41,829 nt of DNA from Cytophagales bacterium (GTDB taxonomy: Bacteria > Bacteroidota > Bacteroidia > Cytophagales > Cyclobacteriaceae), in the NCBI GenBank assembly GCA_022360055.1, contig JAKSDO010000035.1, positions 1-41,829 on the forward strand. Direction: 5' to 3'. Position numbers and translations under genes: made by a program. Below the pieces are notes generated by a model, which saw only the letters and a program-made list of their open reading frames with translations, did no database searches and had not been told where the DNA came from. This document shows, in pieces, positions 16,826 to 28,514 of this stretch (the first letter of the stretch is position 1; every line of letters begins with the position of its first letter).

Positions 16826-17233
16826 CTAAATTTCCGGTTGTCCCTTTTTATGCGGAAACGCCTGGAATATTTTGTGTATTTTCTCCTCTGTCAGCGGCTT
16901 TTCGATGTAACATATCACATCTGAAAATTGATTGGCCTGTTCCCGATCCTCCATTCGGATGGAAGTAGAATAAATTGAAAATTTACATTGGCCTTTGAAT
17001 TTACTATGCTCAAACCAATCCAAAAATTCAAATCCGGTCATGATTGGCATGTTGATATCTACCAACGCCAATGGCGGAAGGTCAACACAATTCAAAACAT
17101 AATTCTTTGCTTCAAGTCCATTTAATACCGTAATGATTTCATTCGATACGTTCAGCCTTTTCAACTGTTTTTCGGTAATGAAGTTACTGGTTTCATCATC
17201 ATCAATGAGTAGTATTTTCGATATCATTGTCAT
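16826..17233 (-). CDS. single-domain response regulator
   Basis: 135 residues forming one REC domain: acidic pair in LLIDDDET, phosphoacceptor Asp in LALVDINMPIMTGFEFL, Ser/Thr in IYSTS, and Lys in IEKPL. There is no output domain, as in CheY-like or Rcp1-like regulators that act by protein contact or phosphorelay. Its ATG overlaps the kinase stop (ATGA), so it is the probable partner of the upstream CheB-CheR kinase. Typical members regulate protein partners rather than DNA; the target is unknown. Confidence 0.88.
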   Translation of the reverse strand: MTMISKILLIDDDETSNFITEKQLKRLNVSNEIITVLNGLEAKNYVLNCVDLPPLALVDINMPIMTGFEFLDWFEHSKFKGQCKFSIYSTSIRMEDREQANQFSDVICYIEKPLTEEKIHKIFQAFPHKKGQPEI

Positions 17234-20200
17234 TCGATAAATGGTTCTTGTGGAAAATATAATTTGAAAGTAGTCCCGGAACCTAAAGAACTTTCAACCT
17301 CTATTTTTCCATGATAATTCTCCATTATGGATTTGGTGATATAGAGACCGATTCCTTTTCCTTCTGTATGGAGATGAAAACGCTTAAACAAACCAAATAG
17401 CTTTTTCCCATGCTGCTTAAGATCAATTCCTGAGCCGTTATCCTTAACAGTTAACAGAATAAACTCTTCATTTTTCTGAGATGTAATTTCTACGATTGGG
17501 GGCACATCCTGCTTTTTATATTTAATGGCATTGGTAATTAAATTTTGAAGAATATTTTGAAGGTGAAGTGCTGGAAACTTCACTGTTCTACATGTTGTAA
17601 AATCACTATTAATAGTAGCGGATGTTTCTTTAATCTGTTCCCCAATCCCCGATTTCACTAATACGAGTATTGTTTCAAATTCAATTTGTTTGGCCTCCAG
17701 GCTAAAATTTTGTTTGAGGCTCAATACTTCATTGAGCGTCTTGATGGTATGATTCATCTGTTCAATCGAGGCAACAGCTTTGTCATAGATCAATCTTCCA
17801 TCCTCATTGATGCCCTTTTCAATATCGAGCAGGAACAGTAAACTGCTCAAATTGGCTATGGGGGCCTTCAAATCATGGGAGGCCACGTAGGCAAATTGCT
17901 CAAGTTCTTTATTTGTTCGGCCAAGCTTTGCCAATGTTTTTTCAAGATCTTGCCTTGCTTGTTTTAATGCCGATATGTCTCTCCAACTCACTCTAACCTG
18001 GAGTATGTTGCCTTTTTCATCTACGATGGTCCTGGCATTTAACAGCACATCAATAGTACGCATGTCCTTTTTGCGCAGAATCAACTCTACCTGGCTTAAT
18101 TCCTTTCCGCTAAATATTTCCGAATGACTGGCTTTGGCCAATTCCATGCAATCCTTGTGGTATAAATTAAATACATGATTCCCGATGATTTCATCCTTCT
18201 TATACCCCGTATTCTTCACGGTAGTTTCATTGCAATCGATAATATTGCCTGTTGTAGGATCTATGGAAATCAACATATCCGGCGACCTTTCATAAAGATC
18301 CATGTATTTAGCTTCCGATGCTTTTATCATTTGCTCTGCCTCCTTCCTGTGCGTAATATCAACTATAGATGCAAGGAAATATGTCCGGTTTTTAAAAGTC
18401 ATTTTATTCAATCCTACTTCTACGGGAACGACAGACCCATCTTTTCTCTCAGCCATGTATTCCCCGCGGAGCATAATATCCCTCTTGGGTCTACCGGCAT
18501 CTTTGTTATCTACATTTTTTAGCAGTTTATCAGATCTCACATCCAAAAAACGATCAATGTTTTTGTTGATCAGCTCACCTCGTTCGTATTGAAAGATTTC
18601 TTCTATTTGTTCGTTGATCTGTTGAATATTGCCCTCGCTATTTGTCAACACAATCCCGGTAGGCGCGGCTTCAAGTATGGAGCTCATCCATTCCTCCGAT
18701 TCCTTAAGAAGCAGTAGCTGTTCGCCATATTTCCGATGAAGAATGCTGCCAATTTGAGAAGTTATTATATCTGTGAGCTTGATAAGGTTTTCGTCTTTTT
18801 CTATACGAGTGTTGTTGTAAAATACAAAGATACCGAGTATCCCCATCCCGGGATCAACCGGAAATCCGAAGGCCGATTCAAATTTCATTTTAATTCCCAA
18901 CTCCCTTTCAAGGTATCTTTTCTTGGATAATCTTCTCAACTCCGGGAAAAAAATGGGCTTATTCTTAGACATTATTTTGCCGGGCAGACTCTGATCTATT
19001 TCAATTGGCCCCGATACTAAATGGTTTTTTTGATACTCCTGATACTTCTTCAGCTTACTGTAATAGATATGGGAGCATTCTATTTTTGTGCCACCTTCCA
19101 GAGGCATCCAGACTTCACCGTACTCCCAATCATTGTATTTGCATATTTTATTAAGAAGCAGATCGAGTGCATCATCGAAATCTTTGGCATTGCCTATTCC
19201 CAGGGCTAATTCATTAATCAGGGTTATTTCATTTTGTATTTGTTTTATCTGCGTAATGTTTTGGATCAGGCCAATCAGTTTTGTCGGTTTGTCGCTTTCA
19301 TCATACTGCAGGTATCCGTGGTTTCGAACATAAATCAATTGTTTATTATTGGTTACGATGCGATATTCCAGTTCAAAGTTTCGCTTTTCAGCAATTGATT
19401 GTTTAAATGCATTGATATAGTCGCTATGATCTTCTTTATGGACGAATTTATGGTATTTATTTAGCGAAATATGCTTTTCCCTGAGTCCAAACATATTCCT
19501 GAAGTTTTCCGATGTCTCACATGTATTGGAACGCAGATTGAGGTCATAATAACCCATGTGAGCCATTTTCTGAGCCAACTCAAGATTTGAGATCAACCTT
19601 TCTCGTTCTTGTTCAACGCTTCTTCGGTAACTTATATCCGTGGCTTCGCAAACCAGCCCAACACGTTCATTATTGACATATTGAGGGGATATATTTAAAT
19701 TATAATACTTATCGTCAACGGATCCGGTTACCTCTACCTGCATTGATTTATTTTCGAAAAGCGCCTTTTTTACAGTTTCTTTCAACTTTTGTTGGTCTTT
19801 CTCAATCGCAAATAAATATGCATCGGTTCCCATTAATGCTCCAACTCCCCGGTTATCCGGCGCCCTGTTGATATATGCATAACGCCCCTTATTGTCGGTA
19901 GTAAAGACAAAATTGGGAGATTGAACGAGAATAGAGCGCCACTTCTTTTCCAACAACTCAATGTCTTTTTTGGCTTTTTTTAGTTCGGTGATATTGGTAA
20001 ATGTAATTACAACGCCATCAATGTTTCCAAGCTCATCGACAAAAGGGTGTACCCGTTTAAGGTACCAACTGCCGTCTTTCATTTGAGCTTCTCTGGTAGC
20101 AGGCATCCCTTTTTGCATCACTTCCAGAGCATCGCCAATGATGTTTTGGTTACTTACGTCTTGCAATTTATTGGTAAAATTCTCTATTGGTCGGCCTATA

Positions 20201-22503
20201 TCACTTTCGATGAGGTTAAACTGTTCAATAATGGATGGTGTGAATTTCCGTATGCGCATCTCGCGATTAAGGAAAATTGTGCCGATGTTTGTACTTTTAA
20301 GCAGGTTCTCTATATCATTATTCAGCTCCGTTAATTCGCGAATTTTACTTTGATATTCGGCATTGACCGTATGCAATTCTTCATTCAGGCTTTGTAATTC
20401 TTCATTGGTACTCTGCAGTTCCTCATTCGATGCCAAAAGTTCTTCATTTGCCGCCTGGAGCTCCTCATTCGATGTTTCTACCTCCTCCAAGGTTGCCTGT
20501 AAGTTTTCCTTGGTATCTTTTAGTTCCGCTTCCAGATCCGAGATTCTGGTATCATAAATAGTAGATGTTTCATCTGTGTTTAATACAATTTCTTCATGAT
20601 GCTGAACACCTTTTTCGAAAAATACAATAAGCGAAAGTCCATTCTGACCTTCGCCAAGACCAAAAGGTTGCACCAATATATCAATGTTATGACGCTCCTT
20701 CTCATATTTTAATTCAAAGCCTTTATAATACACTTTTTGCTCCTCCTTACTAGCCTTTCTTACAACAGAACTCAAAACGGTTGCCAGGCTGTTAGGTACC
20801 ATTTTGAGCAAATTCAAGCTAAATTTATCCGAGGGCAGATCGAGGTATTTCTTATAATCTCCCGCACCATTGAGCACTTCAAAAGTTTCATTGACCACCA
20901 CGCTTGCCGCCCCCAACTCTTCATGGAGTACCTCATGCAATACTTCGACGAATCTTTGATCTTTATTAGCAGGTTTTATTGGAAACTGTGAACTCATCAC
21001 CTGACGGTGTCGCAATGAATCCTGATAATTCAAGGCTGAATGATTCAAACGAGAGACCGGTTCTACATTTTTATAAATATGGTTATGCCGGTCAATCTCA
21101 TCAAAGTATCGCTGTAGCTCACCTAATGTTTCACTGGCGCCAAGGAACAGATACCCCCCGGTATTTAAACCATAATGCAGGGAAGCCAAAGCGTGTTTTT
21201 GAGCATCACTTCGTATATAAATCAAAAGATTTCGACAACTGGTAAAATCAACCTTGGTAAAAGGAGGATCTTTCAAAATGTTATGCTGGGAAAAAATTAA
21301 CATTTTCCGGATATCATTCCTGATCTGGAACTGATTGTCTTTGTGGATAAAATATTCCTTGAGCCTTTTCGGGCTTACATCGGCAGCAATGGCTTCAGAA
21401 TATATGCCTTTACTTGCCTTTTCCAGTGATTCTTTAGCAATATCCGTAGCAAATATTTTCACGGGCAGATGCCTGCCCGATTGCTCAAAATGCTCCTTGA
21501 AAAGGATAGCAATAGAATAAGCTTCTTCTCCGGTAGAGCATCCGGATATCCATACCTTTATAGATTCGCTATCGGATTTGTCCTGTGTAATAGCCGGAAT
21601 GACTTGTTGAGCAAGTATTTCAAAAGCTTCGGTATCCCTGAAAAACCGCGTTACCCCGATCAATAGATCCTTATACAGTAAATTGATTTCATTGCTATTT
21701 TCATGTAAATAGTTCAGATAATCATTTACTTTGGGCGTATTTAAAAGCATCATCCTGCGGGTGATTCTTCTGGCAATGGTCGGCAACTTGTATTGACTGA
21801 AATCAATGCCAATATTTCGTTCCATGAGAAAGAGCATTCTTTGAATGGCATCTTCCCTTTTTAGAACTTCCTTCTCTGCGTTTCTCAATCTTGTGTCGGG
21901 GACGCTCAGTATCCTGACCAGTTCATGTGCCAATTCCTCGGCCGGTTTTATGCAATCCGCAAGTCCGGTGGCGATCGCACTCCTTGGCATGCCATCGAAT
22001 TTGGAGGTTTCCGGTGCTTCAACCATCACAAAGCCGTCTTTGTCATTGATATAACGAATACCCTGAGATCCGTCAGAACCGGTTCCGGATAAGATAATGC
22101 CAAAAGAATTGTCTCCCTTGTCGAGCGCTAAAGACTTGAAAAAAATATCAATAGGAAGATTCAACTGATTTCTGGAGGGTTTGTCATCCAACTCCAAAAT
22201 GCCATTTTTTATGGTAAGATTTTTTTTGGGGGGGATTAGATAAATATTGCTCTTTTCAACTCGCATACCATCTTTTGCCTCATGTATGGGCATGCTGGTA
22301 TTGTGTGCTAACAACTCGCTCATTAAACTTTTGTAATCAGGAGATAGATGTTGGATGATGACAAAAGAGTGGCCAAACCCTAATGGAATGTTATTGAAAA
22401 ATTTTCTCAACGTTTCCAAGCCACCTGCCGAAGTACCAATTCCAATTACATAAAAGGATTCATCCGTATCCCTTTTCTCGACATTATTCGTCTTTACAGT
22501 CAT
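17230..22503 (-). CDS. CheB-CheR-coiled coil-PAS/GAF hybrid histidine kinase
   Basis: 1757 residues. Order: CheB methylesterase (about 15-205; catalytic S25 in GTSAGG, H52 in IIQHLSP, D144 in [10 protein letters not shown]); CheR methyltransferase (about 220-480; SAM motif [11 protein letters not shown] at 319-329); an undefined segment; a heptad coiled coil (about 655-735, with repeated NEELQ); PAS domains near 735-840, 855-960, 980-1090; a GAF-like domain near 1095-1255; PAS domains near 1270-1385 and 1395-1515; HisKA with phosphoacceptor H1543 (VASHDLKAP); and HATPase with [15 protein letters not shown] and GKGIGLYI. All key residues are present. No membrane segment is seen, so it is cytoplasmic. 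The usual chemoreceptor partners are absent from the window. It is divergent from an RND efflux operon, which it may regulate (inference). Confidence 0.93.
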   Translation of the reverse strand: MTVKTNNVEKRDTDESFYVIGIGTSAGGLETLRKFFNNIPLGFGHSFVIIQHLSPDYKSLMSELLAHNTSMPIHEAKDGMRVEKSNIYLIPPKKNLTIKNGILELDDKPSRNQLNLPIDIFFKSLALDKGDNSFGIILSGTGSDGSQGIRYINDKDGFVMVEAPETSKFDGMPRSAIATGLADCIKPAEELAHELVRILSVPDTRLRNAEKEVLKREDAIQRMLFLMERNIGIDFSQYKLPTIARRITRRMMLLNTPKVNDYLNYLHENSNEINLLYKDLLIGVTRFFRDTEAFEILAQQVIPAITQDKSDSESIKVWISGCSTGEEAYSIAILFKEHFEQSGRHLPVKIFATDIAKESLEKASKGIYSEAIAADVSPKRLKEYFIHKDNQFQIRNDIRKMLIFSQHNILKDPPFTKVDFTSCRNLLIYIRSDAQKHALASLHYGLNTGGYLFLGASETLGELQRYFDEIDRHNHIYKNVEPVSRLNHSALNYQDSLRHRQVMSSQFPIKPANKDQRFVEVLHEVLHEELGAASVVVNETFEVLNGAGDYKKYLDLPSDKFSLNLLKMVPNSLATVLSSVVRKASKEEQKVYYKGFELKYEKERHNIDILVQPFGLGEGQNGLSLIVFFEKGVQHHEEIVLNTDETSTIYDTRISDLEAELKDTKENLQATLEEVETSNEELQAANEELLASNEELQSTNEELQSLNEELHTVNAEYQSKIRELTELNNDIENLLKSTNIGTIFLNREMRIRKFTPSIIEQFNLIESDIGRPIENFTNKLQDVSNQNIIGDALEVMQKGMPATREAQMKDGSWYLKRVHPFVDELGNIDGVVITFTNITELKKAKKDIELLEKKWRSILVQSPNFVFTTDNKGRYAYINRAPDNRGVGALMGTDAYLFAIEKDQQKLKETVKKALFENKSMQVEVTGSVDDKYYNLNISPQYVNNERVGLVCEATDISYRRSVEQERERLISNLELAQKMAHMGYYDLNLRSNTCETSENFRNMFGLREKHISLNKYHKFVHKEDHSDYINAFKQSIAEKRNFELEYRIVTNNKQLIYVRNHGYLQYDESDKPTKLIGLIQNITQIKQIQNEITLINELALGIGNAKDFDDALDLLLNKICKYNDWEYGEVWMPLEGGTKIECSHIYYSKLKKYQEYQKNHLVSGPIEIDQSLPGKIMSKNKPIFFPELRRLSKKRYLERELGIKMKFESAFGFPVDPGMGILGIFVFYNNTRIEKDENLIKLTDIITSQIGSILHRKYGEQLLLLKESEEWMSSILEAAPTGIVLTNSEGNIQQINEQIEEIFQYERGELINKNIDRFLDVRSDKLLKNVDNKDAGRPKRDIMLRGEYMAERKDGSVVPVEVGLNKMTFKNRTYFLASIVDITHRKEAEQMIKASEAKYMDLYERSPDMLISIDPTTGNIIDCNETTVKNTGYKKDEIIGNHVFNLYHKDCMELAKASHSEIFSGKELSQVELILRKKDMRTIDVLLNARTIVDEKGNILQVRVSWRDISALKQARQDLEKTLAKLGRTNKELEQFAYVASHDLKAPIANLSSLLFLLDIEKGINEDGRLIYDKAVASIEQMNHTIKTLNEVLSLKQNFSLEAKQIEFETILVLVKSGIGEQIKETSATINSDFTTCRTVKFPALHLQNILQNLITNAIKYKKQDVPPIVEITSQKNEEFILLTVKDNGSGIDLKQHGKKLFGLFKRFHLHTEGKGIGLYITKSIMENYHGKIEVESSLGSGTTFKLYFPQEPFIE

Positions 22504-22961
22504 ATAACCGATTCGGGTTGTCTGTTAAATATTACAATTGCTACCAGTCCGGCAGGCTATTGAATTCGGAATAATAATTGATTCCGTAATTAAGCTTTTA
22601 ACACTTTTAATTGGCGAATGTTTGGAAAAAATAATAACAGGTTCTGAATATCTTAAATCAGGTATGGTCAGAGTAAAATTTAATTGTGACGAATGGTCTG
22701 CCATTTTGTGTTAAGTAAAAAAGTGTGCTTTTTTACTTAAGGGCCAGGGTCTTCGAAAAATACGGAACGGTTACCTCAAATTAAGTCTTTTGATACCTCC
22801 TGGCAATTAGCTCGCAAAATCCCGGGGCGCCTTACCATCAATTGTACAAAAAAACGATTCTCCATTTGAAGTGCTTTCCAGAAATTAATAAAAAATAGAA
22901 TTTCTTCAGAATATCAAACGTAAATTTAGGCATTTGAAATTAACCAAGTCTTTTCGAGAGC
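22504..22961. other. divergent intergenic region between kinase and efflux operon
   Basis: About 460 bp containing the start regions of both divergent units. No gene or clear TAnnTTTG promoter was found. The notable element is the perfect hairpin at 22711-22740. The rest is AT-rich with no family-like reading frame. Confidence 0.5.
22711..22740. promoter_or_regulatory. perfect 13-bp inverted repeat
   Basis: TTAAGTAAAAAAG and CTTTTTTACTTAA form an exact 13-bp stem around the loop TGTG. It lies 208 bp upstream of the kinase start and 221 bp upstream of the efflux operon. It terminates no annotated gene, so an operator, leader hairpin or insulator between divergent units are the options. Confidence 0.5.
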
Positions 22962-24026
22962 ATGAATAAAGTGATCAAGAGTGTGCTTTTTTTTGTTATT
23001 ACCATTGTAATAATAGGCCTTCTGTTATATCCAAAATTAAAGTCTGAGGAAATTGCCCCCCGTGTTTCCGCTCAGAAAGGCAAATCGATTTTGCAGGTAG
23101 AAGCAAAAATCATTAATCCCACGCGAATTGATAACATGATTAAAATTACAGGAGCCATTTTAGCAAATGAGTCAGTTGCCATAAGAAGTGAAATCTCGGG
23201 AAAAATAGAGAAAATCTTTTTTGAGGAAGGGAATCGTGTAAAAAAAGGCGATTTGTTGCTTACAATAAATGATGATGAAATTGTTGCACAGTATGAACGC
23301 CTGAAATATACTCAAAAACTGAATGAGGATATCGAATACAGACTAAGGCAGTTGCTTGAGAAAGAAGCAATAAGCCGGGAGGAATATGACATTGGTCTTA
23401 CAACATTAAACACCACTCTAAGCGACATAAAAGAACGGGAGGCTCGTCTTGCAAAGCATAAATTATACGCTCCTTTTGACGGCATCATCGGACTAAGGCA
23501 AGTGAGTGAAGGCAGCTATTTATCACCTTCGGACTTTGTGGCGAATATCTATAACATCAATCCGATCAAAGTTGAATTTTCTGTCCCGGGCAAGTATAGT
23601 TCCATGATAAATAAAGGAGATTCCATCAGTTTCAGCACTGAAGCCTCGGAAAATATATTTACAGGAGTCATCTATGCCATTGAACCTCGTATTGATCCGC
23701 GGACCAGAACACTTCAGATCAGGGCAATTTGTAAAAATGATAATGAAGCGCTTATGCCGGGCCAGTTCGTGCGTATTAATTACACCCTAAATACATTACA
23801 TGATGCCCTGATGGTTCCTTCTGAAGCCATAATTCCGGAAATAAATAGCCATAAGCTGTTTGTTTATAAAAATGGCATTGTTAACCAGTCCATTGTAAAT
23901 ATTGGTTTACGTACTGATGATGCTGTTCAGGTTACCCGGGGAATAACCCCGGGAGATACGGTGATTACAACGGGGATTCTACAGGTCAGCGACGGTCTGC
24001 CGGTTAATATTACAAGTATTAATTGA
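22962..24026 (+). CDS. RND efflux periplasmic adaptor (membrane fusion protein)
   Basis: 354 residues with an N-terminal membrane anchor (SVLFFVITIVIIGLLLYP). A lipoyl/barrel-sandwich hybrid follows in two halves (VAIRSEISGKIEKIFFEEGN and LYAPFDGIIGLRQVSEGSYL) around a short alpha hairpin, then a beta-barrel (VEFSVPGKYSSMI) and a membrane-proximal domain (MVPSEAIIPE, GDTVITTGILQVSDGLPV). It links the inner-membrane pump to the outer-membrane channel. The pump gene starts 9 bp downstream. Confidence 0.92.
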   Translation: MNKVIKSVLFFVITIVIIGLLLYPKLKSEEIAPRVSAQKGKSILQVEAKIINPTRIDNMIKITGAILANESVAIRSEISGKIEKIFFEEGNRVKKGDLLLTINDDEIVAQYERLKYTQKLNEDIEYRLRQLLEKEAISREEYDIGLTTLNTTLSDIKEREARLAKHKLYAPFDGIIGLRQVSEGSYLSPSDFVANIYNINPIKVEFSVPGKYSSMINKGDSISFSTEASENIFTGVIYAIEPRIDPRTRTLQIRAICKNDNEALMPGQFVRINYTLNTLHDALMVPSEAIIPEINSHKLFVYKNGIVNQSIVNIGLRTDDAVQVTRGITPGDTVITTGILQVSDGLPVNITSIN

Positions 24027-24035
24027 TATTGAAAT

Positions 24036-27000
24036 ATGGCAAGTTTATCACATATAAGTATTGATCGGCCGGTTTTGGCGATCGTATTTTCTATTACGAT
24101 CCTTTTATTTGGAATCATCGGTTTCTTTTTTCTGGGTATCCGGGAATACCCAAGTGTCGATCCGCCCATTATTACTGTTTCTACTACTTATGTCGGAGCC
24201 AATTCGGAAGTAATTGAAACCCAAATAACCGAACCCCTGGAAGAATCCATAAATGGGATTGAAGGGATCAAAAGTCTTTCTTCAGCCAGCAGAGATGGCA
24301 GTAGTACCATAACCGTAGAATTTGGATTGGAATCAAATCTTGAAGCAGCAGCAAATGATGTCAGAGACAGGGTATCGAGGGCTATGCGGCTGTTGCCTCC
24401 GGATGCCGACCCTCCCACCGTAAGAAAAGCAGATGCAAACTCAGATCCAATAATTCTTTTACAGATCTACAGTGAAAAGAGAAATCTCATGGAATTATCC
24501 GAGATCGCCAATAATGTTTTCAAGGAAAGGTTTCAGACGATCCCGGGGGTGAGTCAGGTGATGGTTTGGGGAGAAAAAAAATACTCCATACGATTATGGA
24601 TGGACCCGGACAGACTGGCAGCCTTTGAGCTCACACCCCTCGATGTTTACACCGCAGTCAATGCACAAAATCTGGAATTGCCGACAGGTGTACTGGAAGG
24701 TAATAGTACCGAATTAACTATTCGAACCCTAGGACGTCTATCCAGCCCTGAAGAATTTAATAACCTGATTGTCAAAGAAGAAGGGGATATAATTGTTAAA
24801 TTCAGAGATATTGGCCGGGCCGAGTTTTATCCGGAAAATGAGCGGACATTGCTCAGGAGCAATGGCATTCCGATGGTATTGAATGCGATAGTGCCTCAAC
24901 CTGGTTCCAATAATCTTGAAATAGCTGACGAGTTTTTTCGCAGATGGGAGGCCATTAAAAAAGATCTGCCTGAAGATATACACACAACCTTAGGCTATGA
25001 TACCACCAAATACATCCGGGATTCCATAGCTGAGGTGCAGCAGACCATCTATCTCGCTTTTTCACTGGTGGTATTGATCATTTTCTTCTTTTTACGAGAT
25101 TGGCGCACTACGCTCATCCCGGTAGTTACAATTCCCATATCGCTCATCGGTACATTCTTTGTAATGTACGCAGCGGGTTTTTCTATCAATGTGCTTACCA
25201 TGTTAGGTATAGTTCTGGCAATTGGGTTGGTGGTAGATGATGCAATTGTTGTATTGGAGAATATATACACCAAAATTGAATCCGGCAAATCTCCCGTAGA
25301 TGCTTCTATGAAAGGTGCCAAGGAAATATTTTTTGCCGTGGTATCGACTACGATTGCCCTGGCATCCGTCTTTCTCCCGGTTATTTTTTTACAGGGGCTC
25401 ACGGGACGATTGTTCAGAGAGTTTGGCATTGTGGTATCTTTTGCAGTCATCATATCCTCTTTTGTTGCACTTTCACTCACGCCGATGCTTGCTTCCAGGA
25501 TATTGAAAAGGAGGGAAAAGCACAATGCATTCTATAATCTTACCGAGCCGTTTTTCATATGGCTCAACCAAAAATATGCCGATGCCCTGGAAAGTTTTAT
25601 GCGAAAAAAATGGATGGCTTTTGCCATTATCATCGGGTCGGGAATCGGAATTTACTTTTTCATGAAAGTGATCCCTTCCGAAATGGCTCCGATGGAGGAC
25701 AGGTCCATGTTCAGAGTAGTAGCTTCGGGACCTGAAGGAGCAACTTTTGAGTTTATGGATGTGTTCGTAGATAAAGTATCCGATGTAATTACAGAAGACG
25801 TCCCGGAAAAACGGTTTACAGTCTCCATCACTTCGCCCAGCTTTGGAGGCGCTTCTTCCAACTCAGCCATGTTCTTTGTCCAGCTTGTGGATTCAGAAGC
25901 CAGACAGCGCTCTCAAAGTGAAATAGTCAGGAACTTACGCCCTCAAATAAATCAGGTTACCATGGCAAGAGCGTTTATAGCCGAACCACAATCAATTGGC
26001 ACCAGACGGTCGGGCCTTCCGGTACAATATGTTATTCAGGCGGCGACCCTGGATAAATTAAAAGAAGTATTGCCAGATTTTATCGAAAAAGCCAGTATGG
26101 ACCCATCCTTTGGTTTTGTGGATGTTAATCTAAAATTCACAAAACCTGAAGTTAAAATTGAGATAAACCGGGAAAAAGCAAGAAGCTTGGGTGTTTCAGT
26201 ACGTGATATCGCCCAAACATTACAATTGGGACTCAGCGGCTCGCGGTTTGGGTATTTTATCATGAATGGGAAACAATACTATGTAATCGGACAGGTAACA
26301 AAGGAAAACAGAAACGATCCCCTCGATTTACGATCGCTCTACGTAAGAAGTAACAATGGTGCGCTAATCCAATTGGACAATTTGATTACCATGGAAGAGC
26401 AATCTTCACCTCCTCAGCTTTACAGGTACAATCGTTTTGTTTCGGCAACAGTTTCTGCCAGCCTGGCGGGAAACACAAAGCTGGGCAAGGGCCTGGAATC
26501 CATGGATGCAGTGGCCAAAGAAGTACTGGACGATACTTACTCCACCGCATTGGCAGGTCAATCAAAAGAATTTGAAGAAAGCTCGAGCAACTTATACTTT
26601 GCATTCGCCTTTGCATTAGTTCTGATTTACCTGGTTCTTTCCGCCCAGTTCGAAAGTTTTAGAGATCCGTTAATCATCATGTTTACTGTTCCATTGGCCT
26701 TAGCCGGCACATTACTGTCGTTATGGTATTTTGGTGAAACACTGAATATTTTCAGTCAGATCGGTATTATTATGCTTATTGGTTTGGTATCTAAAAATGG
26801 GATACTGATCGTTGAATTTGCCAACCAGCGTAAAGCAAGTGGTATGAGTATAAATGATTCAATTGTAGGCGCTGCCAAAGCTCGTTTCAGGCCTATTCTC
26901 ATGACCAGCTTATCTACGGTCCTCGGTGTTCTGCCTATTGCGCTTGCTCTTGGTGCAGGATCGGAAAGCCGTGTTTCCATGGGAATCGCCGTTATCGGAG

Positions 27001-27092
27001 GCCTGATATTCTCAACCATTTTAACCCTATTTGTGATCCCAGCGATCTACACATACGTTACAGGGGAAAAAGGTAGGGTATCAAGATTATAG
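24036..27092 (+). CDS. RND inner-membrane transporter, HAE1 (AcrB/MexB) type
   Basis: 1018 residues, normal for AcrB-like pumps. Twelve transmembrane segments can be placed as 1+5 and 1+5 around two large periplasmic loops. The proton-relay pair is present in TM4 (GLVVDDAIVVLENIY) and the Lys of TM10 in SKNGILIVEFAN. Two Asp in TM4 point to the hydrophobe/amphiphile efflux group rather than the heavy-metal CusA group, which has a single Asp there. It exports drugs, bile-salt-like compounds or other small molecules; the substrate cannot be read from sequence. Confidence 0.95.
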   Translation: MASLSHISIDRPVLAIVFSITILLFGIIGFFFLGIREYPSVDPPIITVSTTYVGANSEVIETQITEPLEESINGIEGIKSLSSASRDGSSTITVEFGLESNLEAAANDVRDRVSRAMRLLPPDADPPTVRKADANSDPIILLQIYSEKRNLMELSEIANNVFKERFQTIPGVSQVMVWGEKKYSIRLWMDPDRLAAFELTPLDVYTAVNAQNLELPTGVLEGNSTELTIRTLGRLSSPEEFNNLIVKEEGDIIVKFRDIGRAEFYPENERTLLRSNGIPMVLNAIVPQPGSNNLEIADEFFRRWEAIKKDLPEDIHTTLGYDTTKYIRDSIAEVQQTIYLAFSLVVLIIFFFLRDWRTTLIPVVTIPISLIGTFFVMYAAGFSINVLTMLGIVLAIGLVVDDAIVVLENIYTKIESGKSPVDASMKGAKEIFFAVVSTTIALASVFLPVIFLQGLTGRLFREFGIVVSFAVIISSFVALSLTPMLASRILKRREKHNAFYNLTEPFFIWLNQKYADALESFMRKKWMAFAIIIGSGIGIYFFMKVIPSEMAPMEDRSMFRVVASGPEGATFEFMDVFVDKVSDVITEDVPEKRFTVSITSPSFGGASSNSAMFFVQLVDSEARQRSQSEIVRNLRPQINQVTMARAFIAEPQSIGTRRSGLPVQYVIQAATLDKLKEVLPDFIEKASMDPSFGFVDVNLKFTKPEVKIEINREKARSLGVSVRDIAQTLQLGLSGSRFGYFIMNGKQYYVIGQVTKENRNDPLDLRSLYVRSNNGALIQLDNLITMEEQSSPPQLYRYNRFVSATVSASLAGNTKLGKGLESMDAVAKEVLDDTYSTALAGQSKEFEESSSNLYFAFAFALVLIYLVLSAQFESFRDPLIIMFTVPLALAGTLLSLWYFGETLNIFSQIGIIMLIGLVSKNGILIVEFANQRKASGMSINDSIVGAAKARFRPILMTSLSTVLGVLPIALALGAGSESRVSMGIAVIGGLIFSTILTLFVIPAIYTYVTGEKGRVSRL

Positions 27093-27135
27093 TAATGATA
27101 AATAAAATGTATTCATAAGAAATGGCCGATCAAAA

Positions 27136-28443
27136 ATGAGAAGATTTATCACAATTCTATACCTGGTATTTATAATTGGTGCTGTCGCATCTAAGGCACA
27201 GGATACATTGGAAATTGCAACGGCTATTCAAATCGGATTGGAAAACAACTTTGACATAAAAATATCCGAAGGGCAGAAAACCATAGCTTCCAACAACAAT
27301 ACAATCGGAAATGCCGGATTTTTACCGACACTTGATTTGAGTTCTGCCCAACGATATACAATTGAGAATACAACACAGGTATTTGTAAGTGGAGATGAGC
27401 AGAATAGAGATGGTGCAAAATCGAATAATTTTTCAGCCGGAGCAGTACTAAATTGGACGCTTTTTGATGGTAAAACCATGTTTTATACGAAAGACCGATT
27501 GCAGGAATTGGAAAAACAAGGAATTGCTATTACGGAATCCGTTATCCAAAATATTGTGGCCCGGATCGCCAAAGAGTTTTATACGGTTGCCCTCGAACAA
27601 ATACGGTTGGAATTGCTACAAGAAAACATTGGCTTATCGGAAGATCGATTGGAAATTGCGAAAAACAAGTATGATTTTGGGAAATCCTCTAAAATGGAAT
27701 TCCTGCAGGCTCAGGTCGATCTGAACAGAGATAAATCCAATCACATGATTCAACAAGAAAAGCTTGCATCTTCAAAAACAGCTCTAAACGAGCTCCTCGG
27801 GAGGGATGTGACACTGGATTTTTATGTTTTTTTTGATCCTGAATTAAATAAAGATCTTCAATACGAGGAGTTGAATGCCAATATGGAAAGCAACAATCCC
27901 GAATTGTTGGCGAATCGATATGAAATGAACGCGTCCAGGCTTGTCGAAAAAGAGCTTTTAGGAGAACGAATTCCTGAACTGGGTGTTAATCTTGGATACG
28001 ATTATGCAAAATCCGAATCAGAGGCCGGATTCTTATTGAGCCGTCAATCCAGGGGAATTACTTATGGAGTTTCTGCTACCTGGAACCTGTTTGACGGATT
28101 TAATCTTAACCGGAGAATACAGAATGCAAAAATCTCAGCTCAAAATACGGAGCTTGATTACAAGGCCACAAAGCTAAGTCTTGAAAAAGAATTGTATTCG
28201 ATATTTATTAGTTACCGGAATAACATACAACTCCACAGTATGGAAGAACAAAACAAAAAGGTAGCTAATGAAAATAATGAAATAGCCATTGAACGATATC
28301 GGGTCGGGAATACGTCTCCCCTGGAGTTAAGAGAAGCACAAATAAATCTGCTTGAAGCAAATCTGAGATACCTGAATGCTGCCTATGCTATTAAGACAAG
28401 TGAAATTGATCTTTTACTCCTTTCAGGCACCTTGTTGAAATAG
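27136..28443 (+). CDS. TolC-family outer-membrane efflux channel
   Basis: 435 residues with a signal peptide (IIGAVASKAQ). The two-fold repeated coiled-coil/beta pattern of outer-membrane efflux proteins is present: LNWTLFDGKTMF and, in the second half, SATWNLFDGFNLNRRI. The C-terminal motif IERYRVGNTSPLELREAQIN is typical. It starts 43 bp after the pump gene and completes the tripartite system. Confidence 0.92.
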   Translation: MRRFITILYLVFIIGAVASKAQDTLEIATAIQIGLENNFDIKISEGQKTIASNNNTIGNAGFLPTLDLSSAQRYTIENTTQVFVSGDEQNRDGAKSNNFSAGAVLNWTLFDGKTMFYTKDRLQELEKQGIAITESVIQNIVARIAKEFYTVALEQIRLELLQENIGLSEDRLEIAKNKYDFGKSSKMEFLQAQVDLNRDKSNHMIQQEKLASSKTALNELLGRDVTLDFYVFFDPELNKDLQYEELNANMESNNPELLANRYEMNASRLVEKELLGERIPELGVNLGYDYAKSESEAGFLLSRQSRGITYGVSATWNLFDGFNLNRRIQNAKISAQNTELDYKATKLSLEKELYSIFISYRNNIQLHSMEEQNKKVANENNEIAIERYRVGNTSPLELREAQINLLEANLRYLNAAYAIKTSEIDLLLLSGTLLK

Positions 28444-28514
28444 ACAACCATTTCCTTCCTGATGAAAGATAATTTGCCTGATGAACAGTGAAAAACCAGC
28501 ACTTCTTCCGGGAA

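Noticed and set aside
22711-22740. Hairpin as a terminator of the kinase or efflux genes
   Set aside because: Both neighbouring genes start, not end, on this side.
24036-27092. Heavy-metal (CusA-type) RND pump
   Set aside because: TM4 carries the Asp-Asp pair of the drug-efflux group and no metal-type companion proteins are nearby.
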